64,000 bases of DNA from the NCBI GenBank assembly GCA_030388825.1, contig CP128835.1, forward strand, positions 3,280,001 to 3,344,000. The letters are read 5' to 3'. Origin of the DNA: Rossellomorea sp. AcN35-11. Its GTDB lineage: Bacteria; Bacillota; Bacilli; Bacillales; Bacillaceae_B. The position numbers and the translations under genes were made by a program. The notes below the pieces were generated by a model. It was not told where the DNA came from. It saw only the letters and a program-made list of their open reading frames with translations, and did no database searches. Shown piece after piece: positions 45,706 to 56,005 of this stretch; positions within the stretch are counted from its first letter, which is position 1; every line of letters begins with the position of its first letter.

Positions 45706-46941
45706 CTAACTTAATTCCTTGATCAAATAGTACCATCCATACTTTGCTGTTCTCAAACGGTTGCCATTCCGCCCTCCGCCGAGATTCAGTTGAAAAGCCC
45801 TGGTCGGCCTGCCTTTAAAGGATAAACCGATCCAAACAGTCCCAGCGGGATGACCTCCGTGTGGCTCAGGACCTGCTACCCCTGTGAAGCTGATCCCGAT
45901 GTCTGTAGAAAAAAGCTCCCTTACATTATCAGCGAGTTCCAGAGCACATTGCTCGCTTACGGATGAATATTGCTTCAAGGTATCAGCCTTGACAGATAAA
46001 ATCTTCTTCTTAATCTCATCCTGGTAACAAATCACCCCACCATTCAGCACCTCTGATGCACCGGGAATAGATGTTAATTGAGCCTGAAATAATCCTCCTG
46101 TTAAGCTCTCAGCACATGATATGGTGTGGGATTTTTCCTTCAATAGTCTAAGTCCCACTTCTACGATTGAAGCTTGATCATAGCCATAAAAGTACTCACC
46201 TACAATGTTCAGGATCTCCCTTTCTGTCGAATCCAATAAAGCCATGGCCGTCTCCCTTGACTCGTGCTTAGCCGTCAGCCTCAAAGTCACTTCCCCGTCA
46301 CTTGCAAGAGGGGCAATGGTAGGATTGGTCTGCTTATCAAGCAAATCCTCTAACTCCGTTTCAAGCTGCGCTTCTCCTATTCCAAAGAAACGGAGGACCC
46401 TCGAAAGGATGACTTCTTTCTTCTTCATCAAGGAGAGAATCGCCTGTTTTCCATATTTACTGAACATCGGCCTCATTTCTGAAGGAGGTCCCGGCAGAAG
46501 CATATAAGCTTTAGTATCCCTTTTCAATAACATCCCGGGAGCCATACCGTGTTCATTCTTCAGTACTTCTGAACCCGCTAGAATAAGAGCCTGCTTTTCA
46601 TTATTGGGTGTCATTTCACGATCGACCTTTAAAAAATAATCTTTTATCGATTTCAATGCATCTTCGTCCATGCTTAGGGTCGTGCCTAATGCATCCGCAA
46701 TGGTTTCTTTTGTCAAATCATCTTTCGTGGGTCCGAGCCCTCCTGTAAATATCAACAGATCTGCTCTTTCTCTTGCTACCTGGATGGCATGTTTCAAACG
46801 GACCGGGTTATCTCCGACGCTTGTATGGTAATAGACATTTACACCCACTTCAGCCAGTTGCTCTGAAATGAATTGAGCATTCGAATTGACGATTTGACCT
46901 AATAGCAATTCAGATCCAACTGCGATAATTTCTGCGTTCAT
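45706..46941 (-). CDS. cinA: Competence/damage-inducible protein CinA
   Basis: This 411-residue protein has the two CinA domains: the MoCF-like N-terminus ([39 protein letters not shown] near residue 72; [12 protein letters not shown]) and the C-terminal nicotinamide-mononucleotide deamidase-like domain ([40 protein letters not shown]). It is co-regulated with recA and competence in Bacillus. I start at ATG 46941 (MNAEIIAVG) after GGGGGAG; another ATG directly precedes it. As is usual it lies between pgsA and recA on one strand. Confidence 0.93.
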   Translation of the reverse strand: MNAEIIAVGSELLLGQIVNSNAQFISEQLAEVGVNVYYHTSVGDNPVRLKHAIQVARERADLLIFTGGLGPTKDDLTKETIADALGTTLSMDEDALKSIKDYFLKVDREMTPNNEKQALILAGSEVLKNEHGMAPGMLLKRDTKAYMLLPGPPSEMRPMFSKYGKQAILSLMKKKEVILSRVLRFFGIGEAQLETELEDLLDKQTNPTIAPLASDGEVTLRLTAKHESRETAMALLDSTEREILNIVGEYFYGYDQASIVEVGLRLLKEKSHTISCAESLTGGLFQAQLTSIPGASEVLNGGVICYQDEIKKKILSVKADTLKQYSSVSEQCALELADNVRELFSTDIGISFTGVAGPEPHGGHPAGTVWIGLSFKGRPTRAFQLNLGGGRNGNRLRTAKYGWYYLIKELS

Positions 46942-47013
46942 CATGATCTCCCCCTATAGCTGATGTAAAGAAGGGGATGACCCTGTAAGAATCAATCCCC
47001 TTCTTTGTATATG

Positions 47014-47592
47014 TTATTTTGAATTTACAAATGCTTTTTTGTTATGTTTGAAATAATCCCAACCGGACCAAATGGTAAAGAACATAGCTACCCATAGAGC
47101 AATGGTCGCAAATGGAAGGTTGATTAATTCGAAAATGGCGTTATGCAAAAGCAGGGCTGAAATGGCAATGATCTGTGCCCATGTCTTGATCTTTCCTAAT
47201 TGCCCCGCTGCAACCACTTCCCCTTCTCCTGCCAACACCAGACGGAGACCTGTTACGGCAAACTCTCGGCTGATGATGATGATGACAATCCACGACGGAG
47301 CAAGACCAAGCTCAACGAGGACAATCAATGCTGCAGAAACGAGCAACTTATCCGCTAATGGATCTAGGAATTTCCCTAGGTTCGTAACGAGGTCAAGCTT
47401 TCGTGCATAGTATCCATCGACCCAATCAGTCGTTGCGGCAATGATGAAGATTAAAGCCCCGACAAAATGCTTAACCGGCATTTCTGCCCCAAGAAATATC
47501 ATGTCGCCCCAATTTAATGGTGCCAGCATGATGATAAGAAATAATGGTATTAAAAATATCCTGGAAACTGTTATCTTATTAGGTAAATTCAC
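47014..47592 (-). CDS. pgsA: CDP-diacylglycerol-glycerol-3-phosphate 3-phosphatidyltransferase
   Basis: This 192-residue membrane enzyme makes phosphatidylglycerolphosphate, the committed step to phosphatidylglycerol. It has the CDP-alcohol phosphotransferase signature DWVDGYYARKLDLVTNLGKF followed by LDPLADKLL near residue 57. The start is GTG 47592 (MNLPNKITVSRIFLIPLF) after GGAGGTAG; the open frame further upstream is not family sequence. It sits in the conserved order rodZ-pgsA-cinA-recA. Confidence 0.96.
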   Translation of the reverse strand: MNLPNKITVSRIFLIPLFLIIMLAPLNWGDMIFLGAEMPVKHFVGALIFIIAATTDWVDGYYARKLDLVTNLGKFLDPLADKLLVSAALIVLVELGLAPSWIVIIIISREFAVTGLRLVLAGEGEVVAAGQLGKIKTWAQIIAISALLLHNAIFELINLPFATIALWVAMFFTIWSGWDYFKHNKKAFVNSK

Positions 47593-47672
47593 CTTTCTAC
47601 CTCCAATGCTCATAAACGTTATCCTGCTAGTATGTAAGAATGAAGGAGTTATGAACACTCCTTCATTCTTCA

Positions 47673-48578
47673 CTATTGTGTTGCTTCCCGTTCGTAGTTG
47701 ATGACGATATCCTGCCTTACTACCTCTGTAGGAGACACTTTATACTCCAGCATTTTTCCATTCACTGAAATATCTGTATTCGCAGCATTTCCGATGACCA
47801 GATAAGCTACCTTCTCCTTGGAAAAGTCAAATTCCTTTTCATTCCCCTCCTTCAGAAGGCCCTCAAACAATAAATCATCCTCAGTGTTGTAAACCCCGAT
47901 CCACGTGTCGCCCTTAGCCGATAATCGGAGCTTGAAGTCGTCTGTATTTTTAAGCTCATAAGTGGTTTTCTTGCCTTCTGTATTAACTGCATCCAGTGAC
48001 TGTTCCGACTTTGGTTCCTCTTCGTCAGCCTCATCTTCTTCTTGAGCAGGAGCATCTTCTTCTGTTTCAGCTTGATCATCGCCTACATCTGCAGGCTTCT
48101 CCTTTTCAGCCTTTTCATTTTCATCTACAGCCACTTGCTCCTGGTTCTCAGAAGGTTGCGTCTCAGGAGCCTTGTCTCCCACTTTCCCCTGCCAAAAAAC
48201 CCATACAACTACCAATGCACCAATGACAAACAATGCGATAAGAAGCTTTGGAACGAAGTCAAATACCTTGCCGGAACTTTCTGATACAGACTTCCTGGAC
48301 TGTACCCTTGAAAGGGAAACAGGTATTTCATCATCGTATGTAGTCGGAATATCATCCTTATATTCCTCAAAGATCACTTCAGATGGAAGACCAACCGCTT
48401 CACAATACTGTTTAATAAATGCCCGCACATAGAACTTCCCAGGCATCGCATCATACGAGCCTTCCTCAATCCCGACCAAATAACGCTTTTGAATTTTGGT
48501 TATTTTCTGCAGGTCATCCAGGCTATAGCCTTTAGCTTCCCGCGCTTCCTTTAAACGAATTCCTAATTCCGTCACCAA
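47673..48578 (-). CDS. rodZ: Cell-shape protein RodZ (YmfM)
   Basis: This 301-residue protein has the RodZ plan: an N-terminal HTH_25 domain (LGIRLKEAREAKGYSLDDLQ through about residue 75), one membrane segment (LLIALFVIGALVVVWVFW near 112), an acidic linker of about 60 residues rich in Glu, Asp and Gln, and a C-terminal beta domain (DUF4115; KGDTWIGVYNTEDDLLFEG). RodZ binds MreB at the membrane and helps keep rod shape. The start ATG 48578 has GGAAGGTG upstream, and the stop is about 80 bases before pgsA. Confidence 0.93.
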   Translation of the reverse strand: MVTELGIRLKEAREAKGYSLDDLQKITKIQKRYLVGIEEGSYDAMPGKFYVRAFIKQYCEAVGLPSEVIFEEYKDDIPTTYDDEIPVSLSRVQSRKSVSESSGKVFDFVPKLLIALFVIGALVVVWVFWQGKVGDKAPETQPSENQEQVAVDENEKAEKEKPADVGDDQAETEEDAPAQEEDEADEEEPKSEQSLDAVNTEGKKTTYELKNTDDFKLRLSAKGDTWIGVYNTEDDLLFEGLLKEGNEKEFDFSKEKVAYLVIGNAANTDISVNGKMLEYKVSPTEVVRQDIVINYEREATQ

Positions 48579-48594
48579 TTAACACCTTCCAATA

Positions 48595-49386
48595 TTAAAA
48601 ATCAAAACCTCCAAAATCGGAATTTTGAAATAGATTATTTTGTTCTACCAATTCATATGTAATCTCTTCATCAGGATCGTTTCTCAGTTCAATGATATAA
48701 TCAAAATCTTCAAGTGAATATTCAGAGTTTTGAACGAAAATATCAGGATGTTCAATCACTTTCACTGCAGGTAATCTCATAATTTCTCTTACAAGCTGCC
48801 AGTGCTTCTCACTTGCCCGGCGAGTTGAAACGATTCCATCGATAATAAAAAGATTTTCAGATGAGTATTCATCTTCAATCAGCTTGCTTCTTATCGTTTG
48901 CTTCAATAGTGTAGAAGAGACAAAAAGCCATTTCTTATTTGCACATACACTAGAAGCCACGATGGATTCCGTCTTCCCCACACGGGGCATCCCTCTGATC
49001 CCAACAAGTTTATGTCCCTCTTGCTTAAATAGCTCTGCTAAAAAATCGACTAATAAACCAAGTTCATCACGGACAAACCGAAACGTTTTCTTATCATCGG
49101 CGTCACGTTGAATATACCGCCCGTGACGGACCGCAAGCCGGTCCCTTAATTTTGGTTCCCGGAGCTTTGTCACATTGATTGTATCCATCGTTTGCAGGAT
49201 GGATTCAAGTCTCATGATCTGTTCATCATTATTGGCAAGGAGAAGCATTCCCCTTCTTCCTTCATCGACTCCATTTATCGTCACAATATTTATAGAAAGC
49301 ATTCCTAATAACGAGGAAATATCACCTAAGAGGCCAGGACGATTTTTTTGGATTTCATACTCTAAATACCATTCTTTGCGTTCCAT
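48595..49386 (-). CDS. ymfK: YmfK family protein (DUF3388)
   Basis: This 263-residue protein fits YmfK: an N-terminal ACT-like part (WYLEYEIQKNRPGLLGDISS, NIVTINGVDEGRRGM) followed by a P-loop-like segment (KLVGIRGMPRVGKTESIVA near residue 125) and a C-terminal ATPase-like region (LFIIDGIVSTRRASEKHW). The function is unknown. The visible GMPRVGKTES suggests nucleotide binding. It is conserved between ymfJ and rodZ in Bacillus, as here, and its start at 49386 follows GGAGGTAACC. Confidence 0.85.
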   Translation of the reverse strand: MERKEWYLEYEIQKNRPGLLGDISSLLGMLSINIVTINGVDEGRRGMLLLANNDEQIMRLESILQTMDTINVTKLREPKLRDRLAVRHGRYIQRDADDKKTFRFVRDELGLLVDFLAELFKQEGHKLVGIRGMPRVGKTESIVASSVCANKKWLFVSSTLLKQTIRSKLIEDEYSSENLFIIDGIVSTRRASEKHWQLVREIMRLPAVKVIEHPDIFVQNSEYSLEDFDYIIELRNDPDEEITYELVEQNNLFQNSDFGGFDF

Positions 49387-49639
49387 TGGTTACCTCCATG
49401 ACATGTGTGACATTTCAATTCGATAGAAATTGACACATTTCGTAAAGTCATAAAAACATCTAGGTATTATAATAAATGATTTTCCAATAATAGAAAAGCA
49501 AAACCTACATAAATATGTACAATTTCTCATTTTAACATAAAGGAACTGGTTTTATTGATCACTATAAGCATTGATCACATAATAAAAGAAGTAAATACAG
49601 CCCTAAATATGAGAAAAAGGAGAGGAAAAATCCCTCTCC

Positions 49640-49897
49640 TTAACGAGTACCGTTGTTGTTTACAAGTTTAACCATCATGTTTGCGATGGCATGTTGCTCT
49701 TCAGGAGAAGCGACAGACCATAAATCAGCTAACACTTTTTCCTGATCGTTTTTTGCTTCAACTTGATTCGCCAGATAATCACCAATTTGATAGGCTAAAT
49801 CAGAAATCGTTTCGTTCTCCATCCCACCATGTTGAGCTTGGTGAAGGCGGTCGCCTAAGAAGTTTTTCCAATCAGACCAGTTATCTAATACAGACAT
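49640..49897 (-). CDS. ymfJ: YmfJ family protein (DUF3243)
   Basis: This 85-residue protein (MSVLDNWSDWKNFLGDRLHQ at the start, HAIANMMVKLVNNNGTR at the end) is a full-length DUF3243 member. The fold is helical and cytosolic, with unknown function. The start ATG 49897 has an AAAGGAGG site. The gene lies in its usual place between ymfI and ymfK. Confidence 0.9.
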   Translation of the reverse strand: MSVLDNWSDWKNFLGDRLHQAQHGGMENETISDLAYQIGDYLANQVEAKNDQEKVLADLWSVASPEEQHAIANMMVKLVNNNGTR

Positions 49898-49986
49898 TTG
49901 TCATGACCTCCTTTATTGAAATACAACCTTAGTTTGTATCCCGGAGGAAAAATTATTCGCCTTTATCTTTTGGCTGAAAAACTTTT

Positions 49987-50703
49987 TCAAGTATGCCATC
50001 CCCCATTGACTGCGAGGGTTTGACCTGTTATATAAGAGGCTTTAGGAGAGGTGAGGAAATGAATCGTGTCAGCTATTTCATCCGCCTGAGCCAGTCGCCC
50101 CATTGGAATTTCCTCTTGAAGGGCATCTATCTCCCCTTCAGTGAACGAACTCATCATGGCAGTATCAACTGCACCCGGAGCGATGGCATTGACCCTTACA
50201 CCACTTGGCGCCACTTCCTTGCTCAATGATTTCACGAAAGCAAGTTGAGCACCTTTAACCGTAGAGTATACGACCTCACAAGCTCCCCCTATCTGTCCCC
50301 ATATGGAGCTTACCATAACAATATTCCCTTTACGCTCCATCAACTTCGACAGCAACTTTTGCACAAGGAGCAAGGGACTTTTCACATGAACGTTCATCAT
50401 ATAGTCCATCTCTTCTTCTTTCAAGTCCTGGAATAGCCCCCAACTCGAGTTTCCACTGCTATATACAATGGCATCAAGTTGAAAGATATTGCTCACAAGA
50501 CTCTCTACTTCTTCAGGATAAGCAAGATTTGCCCGTATGGGGACGACCTCCACACCATACTTTTCCACCTGACGTACCAATTCTATCATTGCAGTCTCAT
50601 TTGAATGATAATGCAAATATAAATTCCATCCATCTTCCGCCAACCTTAATGCCGTACTGCTTCCGATCCCACCTGAAGCCCCAGTTATTAAAGCATATTT
50701 CAT
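49987..50703 (-). CDS. ymfI: Short-chain dehydrogenase/reductase YmfI
   Basis: This 238-residue SDR has TGASGGIGSSTALRLA (NAD(P) motif), the active Ser in VMVSSIWGQIGG, Y and K in VVYSTVKGAQLAFVKSLS, and the tail GQTLAVNGGWHT. It is FabG-like, but its substrate is not known. The start is ATG 50703 (MKYALITGASG), after GAGGTG; an ATG three codons earlier has poorer spacing. Position between ymfH and ymfJ matches other Bacilli. Confidence 0.9.
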   Translation of the reverse strand: MKYALITGASGGIGSSTALRLAEDGWNLYLHYHSNETAMIELVRQVEKYGVEVVPIRANLAYPEEVESLVSNIFQLDAIVYSSGNSSWGLFQDLKEEEMDYMMNVHVKSPLLLVQKLLSKLMERKGNIVMVSSIWGQIGGACEVVYSTVKGAQLAFVKSLSKEVAPSGVRVNAIAPGAVDTAMMSSFTEGEIDALQEEIPMGRLAQADEIADTIHFLTSPKASYITGQTLAVNGGWHT

Positions 50704-50767
50704 TTGTATCACCTCGAGAATTCATCGACATAAAGAGAGGAACTACCATCCGGCAGTTCCCTCTGTT

Positions 50768-52060
50768 TTATGCTTTAGGTACTACTTGACAAACCGTGAA
50801 TCGTTCTTCACTTATAATCGTGTTCACTACTGTTTGTATGTCATTATATGTTAATGATTCAAGAGTAGGGACAACTTCAAAGAGATCCATTTCGTTAAAA
50901 GCATATCGGGTAAATTGGTTCGCAATATACTCAGGAGAATTAATGGCCCGTAAAAACGCTCCAATCTTCTTTTTCTTCGTTCTCTCTAAGTCCTCTTCTT
51001 TAAAGAGTGACTCTTGTTTTGCTTTGAGCAGTAATGATTGCACCTTCTCAGCCAACTCATCGGGCCTTTCTGTATCTCCACCTACCGTCAGGAATCCGAA
51101 CCCGTTTTCCTGTGTAAAGTCATAATGGAAAGTTTCATCGATCAAACCATCGTTGTATAGTTCAGAGTAGTGTGAAGAGCTTTTACCGAACAACATATCG
51201 AGAAAAACATTCATTGAAAGCTCTTGTCTAAGCATTTCCCGTCCCTGTTGTTTTGGTTCGGGTGCTTTAAGGCCCACCAGGCATTTAGGGCTTTGAACGT
51301 TCATCTTGAGGACCTTTTTCTGCTCTGCCACAGTTTCAGGTTCATCTTCAAATTTACGTTTGATTTCAGGCATTTTCTCATAATCCTTCTTCTCTTGATT
51401 AGAACGTATTTGATCCATGATTTGATCGGGATCTACAGATCCCACTATAAAGAGAAGCATATTGCTTGGATGGTAGAATGTGTTATAGCACTGATACAGC
51501 ATATCCTTGGTGATCGGTGTGATGGACTCGATCGTTCCTGCGATATCAATCTTTACAGGGTGGTTATTGTACATATTCTGTATTACCCCGAAGTACAAAC
51601 GCCAATCAGGGTTATCATCATACATGGTGATTTCCTGTCCAATGATTCCTTTTTCTTTTTCAACCGTCTTTTCTGTAAAGTATGGGTCCTGAACAAAGTC
51701 AATTAGGGTTTCCAGATTTCTTTCCACGTTGGTTGTACTTGAGAAAAGATAGGCCGTTCGCGTAAAGGATGTGAAGGCATTGGCAGACGCTCCCTGGCGG
51801 CTGAATTGCTGAAATACATCCCCGTCTTCTTTTTCAAATAATTTATGTTCCAAGAAATGAGCGATCCCGTCTGGCACTTTGACGTATTCTTCTTCGTCTA
51901 AAGGAACAAAATGATTGTCTATGCTTCCGTATTTCGTTGTAAACGTAGCATAGGTCTTGTTGAACCCTTTTTTCGGGAGAATATAGACATCCAGTCCATT
52001 CGACATCTTTTCATAATACAGGTTTTCTTGTAGTTGATCGAAGGAAATCTTCTTCATCAT
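50768..52060 (-). CDS. ymfH: M16-family zinc peptidase YmfH (active-type subunit)
   Basis: This 430-residue protein has the inverted zinc motif HXXEH in DGIAHFLEHKLFEKEDGDV near residue 70, with the third glutamate about 75 residues further on. The C-terminal M16 half follows. It pairs in Bacillus with the inactive partner YmfF, as other two-subunit M16 peptidases do. The ymfF gene ends where ymfH begins (one-base overlap), so they are translated together. The substrate is unknown. Confidence 0.9.
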   Translation of the reverse strand: MMKKISFDQLQENLYYEKMSNGLDVYILPKKGFNKTYATFTTKYGSIDNHFVPLDEEEYVKVPDGIAHFLEHKLFEKEDGDVFQQFSRQGASANAFTSFTRTAYLFSSTTNVERNLETLIDFVQDPYFTEKTVEKEKGIIGQEITMYDDNPDWRLYFGVIQNMYNNHPVKIDIAGTIESITPITKDMLYQCYNTFYHPSNMLLFIVGSVDPDQIMDQIRSNQEKKDYEKMPEIKRKFEDEPETVAEQKKVLKMNVQSPKCLVGLKAPEPKQQGREMLRQELSMNVFLDMLFGKSSSHYSELYNDGLIDETFHYDFTQENGFGFLTVGGDTERPDELAEKVQSLLLKAKQESLFKEEDLERTKKKKIGAFLRAINSPEYIANQFTRYAFNEMDLFEVVPTLESLTYNDIQTVVNTIISEERFTVCQVVPKA

Positions 52061-53338
52061 TATCCCTCCATTCCTGTTAAAAAGTAGATGGTATCAAGCT
52101 CGACTTTTTGGGCTGCTTTGACGATATCTTCCTTCGTCGTTTTTTCGATTTCATTCAGCCAGTGTGATAAATCAATCTCTTCATGGGCGACAGCGTTGTG
52201 ATAGAGGATCTCAACCAGCCCACGGGACGTATCAATGGTTTCAAGCAGCTGATTGCGGATGACCGCTTTCGTTTGGTCTATTTCTCCTTCTGTAAAGTCC
52301 CCATCTTTCATTGCCTTAAGCTGCTCATTGATGATGCCTACTGCCTGATCATACTTTTCGAATTCAATTCCGGACATGACCATCAATAAGCCTTTATGGC
52401 TTTCCAGTCTACTTGCCGCATAATAAGCCAGGCTCGCTTTTTCTCTAACATTAATGAATAATTTGGAGTGGGAAAAACCGCCGAAAATGCCATTGAAAAC
52501 CTGCAGGGCAAAGTAGTCACGATCACCGTATTTCGTATGAGTACGGTAGCCCATATTGAGCTTTCCTTGCTTGACGTCTTGCTTCTCTTTCACGACATGT
52601 TCTTTTTCTTTCCTCTTCACCTCTGACGAATCCACTTCCTGGGGAGTACGTTCATTCAAATGAAGGAGCCGGTCGCACAGCATTTCAACCTCTCGGACAT
52701 CTACATCTCCAATTACATATAGATCAAATTGGTCTTCACTCATGACTTTCTTGTAATAATCATATAAACTCTTGGCCGTAATAGCGTCCACTTCTTCACT
52801 AACTCCATTTACATGAAGGGCGAACCTTTCTCCTTTACACATCTCCTCGACCAGACGAGAATTCGCATATCGCATTTTATCATCATATACTGCTTGGATT
52901 CTCACCTTTTGGTTCCGTTTTTCTTTAGAGACCGTTTTCTCATCGAATCCGTTTTGTTCATCAACATGAGGATTTTGCAGTACATCTGCCAAAAATTCAA
53001 TCCCTTTTTGAAGCAGGGGCTCAGAGTCCTTTAAAAACTTTTCGTTGGCGATTTCAACAGACATGCTGACAATGTGGTACTCTCCTTTTTTTCCCTAAAT
53101 CCACGAAAAAGTTCGCGCCATATAACTCATCCAAGTAAGACCTTAAATCCGTTGTACTCGGATAAGTATTCGTGCTGCTTTGCATGACATGAGGGAGCAA
53201 CCCTCGTAGTGTCACAGTTTCATGATCCAAAGGAGCTTTCATTTTCAAGATCAGGCTGTTCGTTTTATACTTATCTGTCTGAACGATATGTAGCGTGTAT
53301 CCATGCTTCTTTTTCACTACTTCATTTATGGCTGTCAT
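52060..53338 (-). CDS. ymfF: M16-family protein YmfF (inactive-type subunit), frameshifted in this assembly
   Basis: Two frames give a protein of about 425 residues of the M16 family. The N-terminal part at the place of the zinc motif reads LRGLLPHVMQSSTNTYPST and lacks HXXEH, as expected for the non-catalytic partner. The C-terminal part has GGFSHSKLFINVREKASLAYY near residue 290. The break is at the T7 run 53086-53092: dropping one base joins VDLGKKGEYHIVSM to SVEIANEKF. Start ATG 53338 follows AAGGAGGACGG. The gene overlaps ymfH by one base. Confidence 0.88.
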
Positions 53339-53543
53339 CGTACCGTCCTCCTTGGTTCCATACTTCCGTCAATTTTTGTATTCAAAAAAGTTATAAACAC
53401 CTTTATTGTACGGTATTTATGTATAACTATACATGTAGTGAGATATTGATTTCAAGCATCTTCCTCTATTGGAAAATTACCCATAGAGTAAACTAATATA
53501 TGCATGTGGAGTTTTCATTATGACAGGGAAAGAATAAAGTAAA

Positions 53544-53979
53544 AAGAGACTGGGACAAAACTATAACAACCTCGCTTAAACACGAACCATTTCAGTGATG
53601 CTTCTTTATGCCGCTAATGATTTCCGTGCAAGACTCCGCTTTCCCCCGGGCAGCCCGTGAGTCTCCTCGGCAAGCCGCCGGGAAGGAAAGCAGAAGGGCT
53701 TCCTCCGAGAGGCTTTTGGCATAAGGAGAAACGGCCCTGAAGGTGTCCTTTGCCTACTTGGACGGTTTGACTTATGACATGTGCCCTTAAGCCCCGCAGC
53801 TGGACAGGTCTCACATAAGCTACCCCGAAGGAGTTTCCGTTTTGCACTCCAATCAACCTCTGGATAGCATTGAAATCTTAGGTATATTTGAGCAATCAAA
53901 AAACCCGAGCTATTTTACCTATTCTCAGGCATAATAGTTCGGGTTTTGTTTGGTATAAATCCTTTTGTCCCAGTCTCTT
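53544..53979. repeat. 436-bp intergenic element with perfect 17-bp terminal inverted repeats
   Basis: AAGAGACTGGGACAAAA at 53544-53560 recurs as its exact complement at 53963-53979. Inside are G+C-rich blocks of CTCCGCTTTCC and GGAAGGAAAGC type, GGAGTTTCC...CACTCCAAT at 53829-53853, and near the right end a hairpin (AACCCGAGCTATT at 53902, AATAGTTCGGGTT at 53933). It has no transposase, so it is MITE-like; similar GAGACTGGGACA repeats are common in Bacillus intergenic DNA. The right end lies 16 bases from the nupQ stop. Open frames inside it are chance products. Confidence 0.8.
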
Positions 53980-53995
53980 CGTTATAATATCGACA

Positions 53996-54955
53996 TTATC
54001 GATTCCCTTTGATGTACGGTGTTCCAAGCGCTTTAGGCGCATCTGCACGTCCGATGAAGCCGGTAAGTGCCAGGATGGTTAATACGTAAGGGGCGATTAA
54101 CAGGTATACACTTGGAATGTTTTCAAATAAAGGGATGCTTGACCCGATGATGCTTAAGCTTTGGGCGAATCCAAAGAATAACGCTGCACCCATGGCTCCC
54201 AGTGGGTGCCATTTACCGAAAATCAAGGCGGCTAAGGCCATGAACCCCTGTCCACTGATCGTAGCATGACTAAAGTCAGAGGAAATCGATTGAGCATAAA
54301 CTCCGCCTCCGACCCCAGCGAAAGCACCTGAAATGATAACGCCGATATAGCGCATTTTCGTCACGTTAATTCCCATGGTGTCAGCTGCCATCGGGTGTTC
54401 ACCTACGGAACGGAGTCTTAACCCAAATGGAGTCTTGAACATGATGAACCAAACAATGATTGATACAAGGATCGCAACAAATGGCGGCCAGTATGTGTTG
54501 GAAAAGAAAATATCTCCAATCACCGGAATTTTATGAAGGAATGGAACATCCACTTTTCCGAATCCTTCAGAAATGATATCCGTTTGACCTTTACCGTATA
54601 TGCGTTTAACCAGGAAAAGCGTTAAGCCGATGGCAAGTAAGTTGATGGCTACACCCGAAACAACCTGGTCCGCTCTGAATGAAATGGAAGCAACGGCATG
54701 GAGAACAGCCAAGAGACCTCCCATTAACATGGCAATCAAAAGAGCTACCCAAGGAGTCGCGGAGCCAAACGTATCTGCAAATGCAATATTGAAAACGATA
54801 CTTGAGAAGGCACCAATCACCATTAACCCTTCAAGACCGATATTTACCACTCCAGAACGTTCAGAGAACGCTCCGCCTAAAGCAGTGAAAATAAGTGGTG
54901 ACGCCCACAATAATGTTGAAGGAATAAGGATTGTTAAGATATCGATAAAGCCCAC
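53996..54955 (-). CDS. nupQ: Nucleoside ABC importer permease (NupQ type)
   Basis: This 319-residue BPD_transp_2 permease has about eight membrane segments and the family marks GGAFSERSGVVNIGLEGLM near residue 28 and GLRLRSVGEHPMAADTMGIN near residue 177. It forms the membrane channel with NupP in a guanosine/nucleoside importer. The stop of nupP abuts its start (54955/54956), a sign of translational coupling. It is the last gene of the operon, and a repeat element with a hairpin follows the stop. Confidence 0.9.
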   Translation of the reverse strand: MGFIDILTILIPSTLLWASPLIFTALGGAFSERSGVVNIGLEGLMVIGAFSSIVFNIAFADTFGSATPWVALLIAMLMGGLLAVLHAVASISFRADQVVSGVAINLLAIGLTLFLVKRIYGKGQTDIISEGFGKVDVPFLHKIPVIGDIFFSNTYWPPFVAILVSIIVWFIMFKTPFGLRLRSVGEHPMAADTMGINVTKMRYIGVIISGAFAGVGGGVYAQSISSDFSHATISGQGFMALAALIFGKWHPLGAMGAALFFGFAQSLSIIGSSIPLFENIPSVYLLIAPYVLTILALTGFIGRADAPKALGTPYIKGNR

Positions 54956-56005
54956 TTATTTCACCCCCTTTTTACTAAAACGTTGAATGAGATAACGAAT
55001 CATATAACCTGATGCTACGAAGAAAATAATAAGGGCGATGATGATATCCACCAATTCATTTGGAATACCTGCTTCAAGAGGCATATTTAGGGCTCCCACT
55101 TTCAGGCCTCCGAACAACAATGCTGCGAATACCACACCGATCGCCACGTTACCTCCTAATAGAGCTACAGCGATTCCGTCGAAACCAACCCCTGTAAATC
55201 CTCCTTTAATAGAGGCATAACCAAAGGTCCCTAATCCTTCCATTGCGCCGGCAAGTCCCGCAAACGCTCCTGAGATGACCATGGAGAGAATAATGTTTCC
55301 GTTCACGTTCATCCCCGCATACTGGGAAGCATGCTGATTGAAGCCTACGGAACGCAGTTCATATCCACGAGTTGTTTTCTCTAATAAGAACCACATGATG
55401 AATACACAGGCCAGGGCTATAAAAATACCCCAATGAAGTCTTGAGTAATCCGTTAAAGCTTCAAAGAAAGGTGACTTAAGTGAAGACGTCTCAGCTATAT
55501 AGTCTGTACGATCTTTACGTTCTGTCAATACATCACGGATAATGGCATTCGTGACGTGAAGCGCAATATAGTTCATCATGATCGTTACAATAACTTCATG
55601 TACACGATATCTTGCTTTAAGCAAACCTGGAATGAATCCCCATAAAGCACCAGCCAGTGCAGCTGCGATAACTGCAAGGGGCAGGTGAATGATCTTTGGC
55701 AGATCTTCGAAAGCAACCCCTACCCAGACCGCAGCCAGCCAACCTACAATCAGTTGTCCCTCAACCCCGATATTGAATAATCCGGTCCTGAATGCAAAGG
55801 CTACCGCCAAGCCCGCTAAGATGTATGGCGTCACTTGACGTACCGTTTCACCTACATAATAAATCTCTCCGAATACCCCTTGCCAAAGTGCAGAGTATCC
55901 TGCAATCGGATCATAACCACTGACCAGCATGATGACGGTTCCCACAATAATACCTAAAAGGACCGAAATGACCGGGATTAAAATATTTGTTAAACGATTA
56001 GACAT
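54956..56005 (-). CDS. nupP: Nucleoside ABC importer permease (NupP type)
   Basis: This 349-residue permease of the BPD_transp_2 family has about ten membrane segments and FAFRTGLFNIGVEGQLIVG near residue 68 and GYELRSVGFNQHASQYAGMN near residue 215. I start at ATG 56005 (MSNRLTNILIPVISV), after GGGGGAG; the start overlaps the end of nupO by eight bases. It pairs with NupQ to form the importer channel. Confidence 0.9.
   Translation of the reverse strand: MSNRLTNILIPVISVLLGIIVGTVIMLVSGYDPIAGYSALWQGVFGEIYYVGETVRQVTPYILAGLAVAFAFRTGLFNIGVEGQLIVGWLAAVWVGVAFEDLPKIIHLPLAVIAAALAGALWGFIPGLLKARYRVHEVIVTIMMNYIALHVTNAIIRDVLTERKDRTDYIAETSSLKSPFFEALTDYSRLHWGIFIALACVFIMWFLLEKTTRGYELRSVGFNQHASQYAGMNVNGNIILSMVISGAFAGLAGAMEGLGTFGYASIKGGFTGVGFDGIAVALLGGNVAIGVVFAALLFGGLKVGALNMPLEAGIPNELVDIIIALIIFFVASGYMIRYLIQRFSKKGVK

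Noticed and set aside
53606-53899. Two open frames (97 and 80 codons) on the minus strand
   Set aside because: Both lie within the MITE-like element and reflect its G+C-rich repeats.
54600-54986. A 128-codon plus-strand frame opposite nupQ
   Set aside because: It is antisense to a clear permease gene and reads as its shadow.
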